Of a stretch of 46,742 nucleotides of DNA, positions 41,401 through 46,742 are shown in pieces. Source of the DNA: Acididesulfobacillus acetoxydans (GTDB lineage: Bacteria; Bacillota; Desulfitobacteriia; Desulfitobacteriales; Desulfitobacteriaceae); assembly GCF_900016645.1 (NCBI RefSeq), contig NZ_CDGJ01000061.1. The stretch is one strand, 5' to 3'. A model generated the notes under the pieces. The model worked only from the letters and a program-made list of their open reading frames with translations. It was not told the DNA's origin and made no database searches. The position numbers and the translations under genes were made by a program. Each line of letters starts with the position of its first letter. The stretch's first letter is position 1.

Positions 41401-44400
41401 CTCTGCACTTTCATGAAAAAGCGCGAATTGGGATACCGGTTCGGCCGGCTGGCGGTGGAACTGCAGGCCGGCTCGAAGTCAAAAACCTTTGCCTGCAAAA
41501 CCAACCTGCTGTTTGAAATTCTGGTCCGGCATCAGAAAGAACAGATCGGGAACACGCTGCAGGGATTTCCCCACAACCATCAGCAAGGCCTCAATGCCGG
41601 CGATTTGGCTTCGGCGGGCCATGTGATGATGCAGCATTTTGTCTATTCCTACCTGTCCGGCCGGGAACTTCTCCGGATCCGGAACGAGATGGACCTGTAC
41701 CAAATTGACCTGATCCGGACAGGCAACCAAACCTCGATCATGGTGTGCATGATGTATCGGCAGGGAGTTGCCAACTTGCTCGACTCAGCCGCTGAACCCT
41801 GGCGCCTGACCGGAGGGTATTTTAATGAAGAGGAGGCCCTGCCCCATTATCAATCAGCCAATGACCGGACCATTATTGCCAATTCATATTTCAACAAAAT
41901 GGTGATCTCCTACCTGTTTGGCCGTATTGACCTGGCCTACGGGAACCTGAAGACCCTGGAGGAATATGCCGATGGAGTTATCGGTACATTCTGCGTCCCG
42001 GTTTACAACTTCTACGCTATCCTGATCCGGCTGGCCCTGCCGGGTTCCGGCACCCGCCGGGAGAGAGCCGCGCACCGGCGGAAAATCCGCTCCTGTCTTC
42101 GGTCCCTGCAAAGCTTCTTGCAGGATGCTCCGGAAAACATCACCAACAAATACTCCCTCATTCTGGCGGAGAAGGCCCGGATTGCCGGCAACCACCGACT
42201 GGCTATGACTTATTATGATCAATCCATTCAGTGGGCCAAGCAATCTGGCTTTTTGCCGGAAGAGGCCCTGGCTAACGAGCTGGCAGCCAGGTATTACCAG
42301 GCCGCGGGCCGGAGCCGGGTGGCGGAGGGATATGCCAACGAGGCCATTTCCTGCTATCAGCAGTGGGGTTGTGCGGCGAAAGCCAGGGAGCTGGAGGCGC
42401 AGTATCAAGGATTAAACCGGGACAGGAGGCTGAACCGGACCAGGCAAGAGACAACCGCTGTTGAGTTGACGGCTCCTCTCTCCCTGGATGTGTATGCCAT
42501 TGTCCGGGCCAGCCAGGCCATTTCCGGAGAAATTGTGCTTGAGGAACTGCTGAGGAAGATGATCCGGATTGTTTTGCAGCATGCCGGAGCCCGCAAGGCC
42601 CTGTTCATGATCGAGCAAGACGGAGAATTCCCCGTTGTCGCGGCCGGGAGCGGCGACCCGGCCGGCGTGGAGGTGGCCGAAGGCATGTCTGCGCTGGCTC
42701 TGGCCGGCCCTTCCCGGAAGCTGCTTAACTATGTGGTCAACACCGGGGAAAGCGTTATTTTGAACAGTGCAGACGAGCTGGAACGTTTTTGGGACCGCCA
42801 AGACGGGCCGGGGCCGCAGGCCAAATCGCTGCTGTGTCTTCCCGTGGCCTCGAAACGCAATCTGGTCGGCCTCCTCTACCTGGAAAACGATTTAATGGAC
42901 GGCGCTTTTAGCGGGCAGCACCTACCGGTCCTCCATATCCTCGCTTCCCAATTGGCCATATCCCTGGAAAATGCCAGACTCTACCGGAACATGGAGCAGA
43001 TGGTCGAGGCAAGAACGGAAGAGTTGAACACGAAGAACCATGACCTGCAATTGACCAACCTCCGGCTCACCCACGCCAATCAGGCCAGAACCGTGTTTCT
43101 GGCCAACATCAGTCACGAAATGCGCACTCCCCTGCACGGGATCATTGGCATGGCCGGGCTCATGGAAAAGAGCGATCTGCCGTCGGAGCAAGCGGAGAAT
43201 GTCGCCGCCATCCTGTCCTCGGCCCGTTCCCTGTTGGAAATCATCAATGAAATCCTGGATATGTCCAAACTTGAAGCCGACAAGCTGGAATTGGAGGAAA
43301 GGGATTTTGATTTAAACCGCTTGGTCCGGGAAATCCTGCCTTCCTTTAGACTCAAAGCCCAGGAAAAGGGCATTAAGCTGGTTTGGAAGGTCCGGCAGGA
43401 ACCTGGGATGGGTTTGCGGGGAGATCCTCTGCGGATTAAACAAATTATCACCAACCTGCTCAGCAATGCCGTCAAATTTACGGCCAAGGGGGAAGTGCGG
43501 CTGGACGCGTCGGCTGTCCGGGACGGCAACCGGCAGGCTCTGCTGAGAATAACGGTGGCCGACAGCGGTATCGGCATTCCCGCGGATAAGCTGGCTTACA
43601 TTTTTGAAGACTTTACGCAGGTGGATAGCAGCATTGCCCGCAAATTCGGGGGCACCGGGCTGGGACTTTCCATTAGCAAAAAACTGGTGGAGTTAATGAA
43701 CGGCAGCATAACGGTGGACAGCGCCTTGGGGCGCGGCAGTCTTTTCCAATGTGCGCTCAGATTAGGACTGGCCGAGAGCGGTCAAGGCCGGAGGCCTAAG
43801 GCCGGCCGGAGCGCCGCCAGGCCTGAGCTGGAGGCTCTGCGCATCCTTGTGGCGGAAGACGATTCGATCAGCCGCAAATATATTAAAGCCTTGCTCAAAT
43901 ATTTGAACTGCGACGTGACTCTGGCCGGCAACGGACGGGAGGTATTGGAGAAATTAAGAGCCGGTTTCTATGACTGCATTATCATGGACAAAAATATGCC
44001 TGAACTGGACGGCATCGAGACCACGCGGCTGATCCGGCAGAAAGAGGAGGGCACGGGCCGGCATATTCCGATCATCGCCCTGACGGCCTCGGCTCTGGTG
44101 GGCGACCGGGAGAAACTGCTGACCGCGGGGATGGATTTTTTTCTATCCAAACCGATTATTGAGACGGAACTGGCGGAGATTCTGAAAGGAGTAAAAAGCA
44201 GGGTTTCCGGAAAACAGGAGCCGGAGAACGTCAATAGCGCCGCGGCAAACTTGATTGACCGGCCGGTGTTTTTGGCCGAAGCCTCGCTGTATGGCGAGGA
44301 AGTGACACTGGAAATCATCGCCGAGTTTTTGGCGCGTTATCCGGACGTATTAGAAAGTATTGAGGAAAATATCAGGAAAGCCGACTTTACCCAATCACAG

Positions 44401-44622
44401 AAGGAAATCCACCGTTTGGCCGGTACCTTGTCGTTATTTCACTGTGACGGTCTTGTGGCTCTCGTCAGGGACATGGAGGAAAAATCAAGTGCGCGGGATC
44501 TGGCGGGCCTTACCCGCTGGATGCCGGCGCTCAAAGACAATCTGGCCGTATTGCGGGAGGAACTGGAGGAACTGGAGAAAATGATAACCGCTCTGCAAAA
44601 TCAATCGGCGGACAAACGGTAG
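38458..44622 (+). CDS. Giant hybrid sensor: pseudokinase, AAA ATPase, GAF, histidine kinase, receiver and Hpt
   Basis: 2054 residues. Residues 1-270 are a Ser/Thr-kinase fold, but the catalytic loop reads HHNLTTENIL (Asp replaced by Asn128, Lys by Thr130) and DFG reads GFY at 147-149, so it is probably inactive. An AAA/NB-ARC-like ATPase follows with Walker A GAAGVGKTTFVNEL (about 330-343) and Walker B LAVFLDDLQWAD (about 455-466). A long helical, TPR-like region (about 750-1320) leads to a GAF domain (about 1341-1510). The histidine kinase has H1553 in ISHEMRTPLHG and ATP-binding DSGIGIP and GGTGLGLSISKKL. A receiver follows with D1844 in IIMDKNMP, then an Hpt domain with H1985 in EIHRLAGT. 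It has no membrane segment, so it is cytoplasmic. It converges with, and overlaps by 22 bp, the response-regulator gene, its probable output. Confidence 0.92.
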   Translation: MAASDGFRILNKFYEGKYFILYKAIEEKDGTPVILKKLRDVYDYGEALAYFKGEMEITGNLRYDAILKIEGIARHHSAPVLVTEDFEGEVLAGRLASGPMAIAWILEIAIHLAAALEAVHRAHIAHHNLTTENILIDCQNTAVKLTGFYPAPATLYTADKPGSLAGARLDVRYIAPEQTGRVVQKVDCRGDFYSLGIILYEMLTGVVPFPADDYAACVYAHLAQEAIPVCRRNEEVPEVLSAIVGKLMEKRAEKRYQTAAGLRSDLERCLQTLDHAAGRGGIPGFPLGHYDLSERLAIPTRTIGREEEKKRLLAALAPVRAGRAQILLIAGAAGVGKTTFVNELAAPVKQGGGLFLQGKFDQYKKNTPYAAFNEAFERLFQEILSLGPSGIAGWQGKIREALGENGKIITDIFPGLAKITGVQEPPEDLPALEAQHRFKQAMVRFLRVIASPDRPLAVFLDDLQWADINSLKLLELIGAGAEEVHILCIGAYRDDEISPAHPLSAVIEKLGTGSAAGETITLKPLEFAQVRRLVLELLQKSGEKENEVEPPLIELGVSDGDEQPKLRQESDNPMERLARLCYEKTDGNPFFLYHFIRSLKEEGLLSFNHAARHWEVDGERILRSGVTSNVVDLLVRKISRLSGPAGGILQAAACLNNTFDPETLAYLQRMPPEAVNDAVLELAGQGLILALERAGTAPAGGNSGPARYRFAHDRVQQAAYILLDEGQKQDIHYRLGHWLWQKCPEFSQAENLLEMTDHLNLAGNLVRAGDESLLLARLNLAAGQKSKQCAAYESALDYMRRGIRLLGDDAWGSHYETALDLYNGAVETAYLCGEYRLMDQYGDEVLQQGKALLDKAVVYETRIEFLTVQNRLGDAIGTARDFLKQLGVNIPRKPSRLNVMAAYLRIRLALVGRNFADLKNMPEMTEPKFRTAMRILSSAGIAAYSYSNPIMVMLTLNAVLISLRQGLAPATPVAYAGYGHILCTFMKKRELGYRFGRLAVELQAGSKSKTFACKTNLLFEILVRHQKEQIGNTLQGFPHNHQQGLNAGDLASAGHVMMQHFVYSYLSGRELLRIRNEMDLYQIDLIRTGNQTSIMVCMMYRQGVANLLDSAAEPWRLTGGYFNEEEALPHYQSANDRTIIANSYFNKMVISYLFGRIDLAYGNLKTLEEYADGVIGTFCVPVYNFYAILIRLALPGSGTRRERAAHRRKIRSCLRSLQSFLQDAPENITNKYSLILAEKARIAGNHRLAMTYYDQSIQWAKQSGFLPEEALANELAARYYQAAGRSRVAEGYANEAISCYQQWGCAAKARELEAQYQGLNRDRRLNRTRQETTAVELTAPLSLDVYAIVRASQAISGEIVLEELLRKMIRIVLQHAGARKALFMIEQDGEFPVVAAGSGDPAGVEVAEGMSALALAGPSRKLLNYVVNTGESVILNSADELERFWDRQDGPGPQAKSLLCLPVASKRNLVGLLYLENDLMDGAFSGQHLPVLHILASQLAISLENARLYRNMEQMVEARTEELNTKNHDLQLTNLRLTHANQARTVFLANISHEMRTPLHGIIGMAGLMEKSDLPSEQAENVAAILSSARSLLEIINEILDMSKLEADKLELEERDFDLNRLVREILPSFRLKAQEKGIKLVWKVRQEPGMGLRGDPLRIKQIITNLLSNAVKFTAKGEVRLDASAVRDGNRQALLRITVADSGIGIPADKLAYIFEDFTQVDSSIARKFGGTGLGLSISKKLVELMNGSITVDSALGRGSLFQCALRLGLAESGQGRRPKAGRSAARPELEALRILVAEDDSISRKYIKALLKYLNCDVTLAGNGREVLEKLRAGFYDCIIMDKNMPELDGIETTRLIRQKEEGTGRHIPIIALTASALVGDREKLLTAGMDFFLSKPIIETELAEILKGVKSRVSGKQEPENVNSAAANLIDRPVFLAEASLYGEEVTLEIIAEFLARYPDVLESIEENIRKADFTQSQKEIHRLAGTLSLFHCDGLVALVRDMEEKSSARDLAGLTRWMPALKDNLAVLREELEELEKMITALQNQSADKR

Positions 44623-45299
44623 CCGACACTCCTGACCGTTTCGATGATCTCGGGATTAAGTCCATGTTCTTCGAATTTTCGCCGGAGGCGTCGGATATGG
44701 ACATCCACGGTGCGCGTCTCCAGAAACTGTTCATCCTGCCATAACCGATCGAGCAGGTAGTCCCGGGTAAACACTTTGCCGGGATTGCAAACGAGCAGGG
44801 CCAACAGTTCAAATTCCCTGTAGGTGAGTGTTGCCGGCATTTGGTTGATCCACGCGGTGCGTTGTTCCAGATTTAATTCAATTCCAGGGACAGTCAGAAT
44901 TTTGGCAGTGTTTTGCCCGAGGGCGTCTATCCTGCGGAAGACGGTTTTCAGTCTGGCCAGCAGTTCATGATATCTTACGGGCTTACTCAAGTAATCGTCG
45001 GCCCCCATCTCCAGACCGAGGACTGTTTCGATCTCGCTGTCTTTGCAGGTCAGCATGATGACAGGCAATTGCCGGTAGGCTGGCTGGTTCCTGATCCATT
45101 TTAGTACATCCAAACCGTCCATATTGGGTAGGACCACATCCAGGATGACGGCATCGGCGGCATATTCCCGGAGGCTTGCCAGGGCTTCTTCGCCTGAAGC
45201 GCAGAGGATCGCGGCATAGCCGTTCTTCTCCAAAGCCGCCCTGAGCAGCTTGCAAATTAATGGATCATCGTCAACCAGCAGCACCGTTCTCTTTTTCAC
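44601..45299 (-). CDS. OmpR/PhoB-family response regulator
   Basis: 232 residues. The receiver domain (1-120) has VLLVDDDPLI, the phosphoacceptor D54 in VILDVVLPNMDG and the conserved lysine in DYLSKPV. The C-terminal winged helix (about 135-230) has TLTYREFELLALLVCNPGKV and RTVDVHIRRLRRKFEEHG, the OmpR recognition region. The GTG at 45299 is chosen because GGGAGGACAAATT precedes it; an in-frame start 24 bp upstream would use up that site. Its 3' end overlaps the sensor gene's 3' end. It most likely receives phosphate from the sensor's Hpt domain and binds the repeats at 38307-38390 and 45369-45437. Confidence 0.94.
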   Translation of the reverse strand: MKKRTVLLVDDDPLICKLLRAALEKNGYAAILCASGEEALASLREYAADAVILDVVLPNMDGLDVLKWIRNQPAYRQLPVIMLTCKDSEIETVLGLEMGADDYLSKPVRYHELLARLKTVFRRIDALGQNTAKILTVPGIELNLEQRTAWINQMPATLTYREFELLALLVCNPGKVFTRDYLLDRLWQDEQFLETRTVDVHIRRLRRKFEEHGLNPEIIETVRSVGYRLSAD

Positions 45300-45368
45300 A
45301 ATTTGTCCTCCCAAACTGCTCAAGGTTCTCCGGAGAAGGTTCCCCGATAGATGAATCCCCGATTGAGT

Positions 45369-45437
45369 ATATCAGTTTACGCAATTGATTATATCAGTTT
45401 ACATATTGGTAACACAAGAATGAACGCCCGTAACAAT
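45369..45437. promoter_or_regulatory. Operator repeats in the divergent response-regulator/secreted-protein promoter
   Basis: ATATCAGTTTAC occurs at 45369-45380 and 45391-45402, 22 bp apart (two helical turns). Read on the other strand it is GTAAACTGATAT, matching GTAAACTGAT at 38380-38389. GTAACACA (45409-45416) and GTAACAAT (45430-45437) lie 21 bp apart, the same step as upstream of the sensor gene. A TATAAT on the minus strand is formed inside the second GTAAAC repeat, suggesting autoregulation of the response-regulator gene. Confidence 0.6.
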
Positions 45438-45520
45438 GATAGTCTTAAATTAGGATGTTGCAATCCTTAAACTTCAGACAGAAAGAAATTAGGCAAAACA
45501 TTGAAAGGGGAGAAATCAAA

Positions 45521-46742
45521 ATGAATAAAAAGGCCAGGCGCTTTGCGCAGCTATTGCTTGCCATGGTTTTTCTGATAACCGCCATGCTGGGGTTCCCAAG
45601 GACGGCAGCGGCGGCAAACCCGCCCGTGCCGTTGTCATCCCTGGCGCCCGGCACGGTGGTGAATTTTGCCGGGTATAACTGGATAGTGCTGGATCCTGGT
45701 ACGGGTTACCTACTGATGCAGGGTTTTTACGGTAATAACCAGCCGTTTACCGATATGTCCGATTTGTCCGGCATTATTACCCCGAATATCTTTGATCCTA
45801 ACAATACATACAATATTGCGTATTATCTTAATCAGCCTGGCCCTGGCCAATTCATCGGCACCGGGTTTTATCAGTATTTATCAAACAATTATCCCGAATA
45901 TATCCCATTAGTCCAAGAACATAGCTGGAATGTCGGAGGTATCGATCAAAATGGCAATGGCAGCGAATCATCATCCACAGTGAATGCCCGTATTGGCCTG
46001 CTCAGTTACAGAGAATGGGAGAGTTATTCACAGTGCTGCAATCCGTCATCAGGCTTTCTCAGCAATCCGTCTTCAATATTCTGGACAATCACTCCCATTC
46101 CAGGAAGTTTTGTTCATTGGAATGTATATACCTCAGGCTCACTGTTATACAGCAGTATGGGTAATGGCTACGCCGTTCGTCCCGCTTTATATCTGAATCC
46201 TGATGTCTTGATATCCGGCGGCAGTGTTACCACACAACTGATCACAGCCAGCAGCCTGAGAGTGACATCCACTGGCAACTCCGCGGTGGGGGCACCCGTA
46301 ACGATGACTGTGACGGCCATAGATTCCAACGGGCGTACGGTCCAAAGTTACACTGGAACGGTGCATTTTACCAGCAGCGATACCAACAGCCCGGTACTGC
46401 CGCAGGATTACACATTTACAGGCTGCGGCAGCGGTAAAGATAACGGCACCCACGTCTTCACGGACGGCGTCACGTTGAACACCGTCGGCCCGCAGACAGT
46501 GACGGCGACGGATACGACGACGGGGAGCATTACCGGGACGGTTGACATCAACGTGCTTACTGTGACCGGCATCAGCCCAACCAGCGGGCCTGTGAGCGGG
46601 GGCACGGCGGTGACCGTCACCGGCCATGGCTTCATCGGGGCGACCGGCGTCAGCTTCGGCAGCGTGGCGGCAGCCAGCTTCACCGTCAACAGCGACACTT
46701 CGATCACGGCTATCTCACCGGCGCAGGCGGCCGGGACGGTGG
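45521..46742 (+). CDS. Secreted repeat-domain protein with DUF6273-like and IPT/TIG domains (partial)
   Basis: At least 407 residues; it runs off the right edge with no stop. A signal peptide (MNKKARRFAQLLLAMVFLIT, cleavage expected near AAAA) is followed by a domain of about 200 residues with FAGYNWIVLDPGTGYLLMQG and GYAVRPALYLNP, the pattern of DUF6273-type cell-surface domains. Next come an Ig-like/invasin-type segment (VTMTVTAIDSNGRTVQSYTG) and an IPT/TIG domain (ISPTSGPVSGGTAVTVTG). AAAGGGGAGAAATCAAA precedes the ATG. It is divergent from the response-regulator gene and shares its operator repeats, so it is probably a target of the two-component system. Likely exported and surface-associated. 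Confidence 0.85.
   Translation, partial: MNKKARRFAQLLLAMVFLITAMLGFPRTAAAANPPVPLSSLAPGTVVNFAGYNWIVLDPGTGYLLMQGFYGNNQPFTDMSDLSGIITPNIFDPNNTYNIAYYLNQPGPGQFIGTGFYQYLSNNYPEYIPLVQEHSWNVGGIDQNGNGSESSSTVNARIGLLSYREWESYSQCCNPSSGFLSNPSSIFWTITPIPGSFVHWNVYTSGSLLYSSMGNGYAVRPALYLNPDVLISGGSVTTQLITASSLRVTSTGNSAVGAPVTMTVTAIDSNGRTVQSYTGTVHFTSSDTNSPVLPQDYTFTGCGSGKDNGTHVFTDGVTLNTVGPQTVTATDTTTGSITGTVDINVLTVTGISPTSGPVSGGTAVTVTGHGFIGATGVSFGSVAAASFTVNSDTSITAISPAQAAGTV

Overview
The window looks like chromosomal DNA of an anaerobic, probably spore-forming Clostridia-type Firmicute (Peptococcaceae/Desulfitobacteriaceae-like). This is an inference from PRD-type PTS regulators, oxygen-sensitive glycyl-radical chemistry, a DUF438/hemerythrin protein, a GAF/PucR regulator and strong AGGAGG-type ribosome binding sites. 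No rRNA, tRNA or CRISPR array was found.

Bases 1-20591 are a sugar-catabolic block entirely on the minus strand. Read in transcription order from the right it holds a Cof-type HAD phosphatase, a PRD/EIIB/EIIA regulator, and a fructose-type PTS as separate EIIA, EIIC and EIIB. These are followed by a dedicated HPr and Enzyme I, a fructose-6-phosphate-aldolase-type transaldolase, a PflD-type glycyl radical enzyme with its activase, a Gfo/Idh/MocA oxidoreductase, a PfkB sugar kinase and ManA. The order PTS/EI, Fsa, PflD, PflC matches the E. coli frw-ptsA-fsaB-pflDC region, whose glycyl radical enzyme opens 1,5-anhydromannitol-6-phosphate. The locus is therefore best read as a Firmicute anhydrohexitol ('anhydroglycolysis') operon with extra genes. 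A second cluster (mtlA, mtlR, mtlF, a second PfkB kinase and a zinc-dependent SorE-like dehydrogenase, cut by the window edge) handles a mannitol-type hexitol.

Bases 20600-31000 are a patchwork. They hold an RmlD-like reductase, an iron alcohol dehydrogenase, a nitroreductase and a decayed integrase element with 13-bp inverted repeats. Next come a converging small-RNA/hydrophobic-peptide pair resembling a type I toxin-antitoxin, a structured RNA-like stretch, a DUF438 protein, a chemoreceptor broken by one stop codon, and a lone DruA-family gene. Bases 31009-36355 carry a PanB paralogue, an MFS transporter and a large GAF/PucR regulator. Bases 36356-37018 are debris from ABC-transporter genes. 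They run into a second copy of the nitroreductase segment (37019-37931), a duplication of 22053-24458 that lacks the alcohol dehydrogenase.

Bases 38307-46742 form a signalling unit: a 2054-residue sensor (degenerate Ser/Thr-kinase domain, AAA/TPR-like region, GAF, histidine kinase, receiver, Hpt), a convergent OmpR-type response regulator, and a secreted IPT/TIG protein that runs off the window. The promoters of the sensor and of the regulator/secreted-protein pair share GTAACAAT and GTAAAC repeats with the same spacing, which suggests one regulon.
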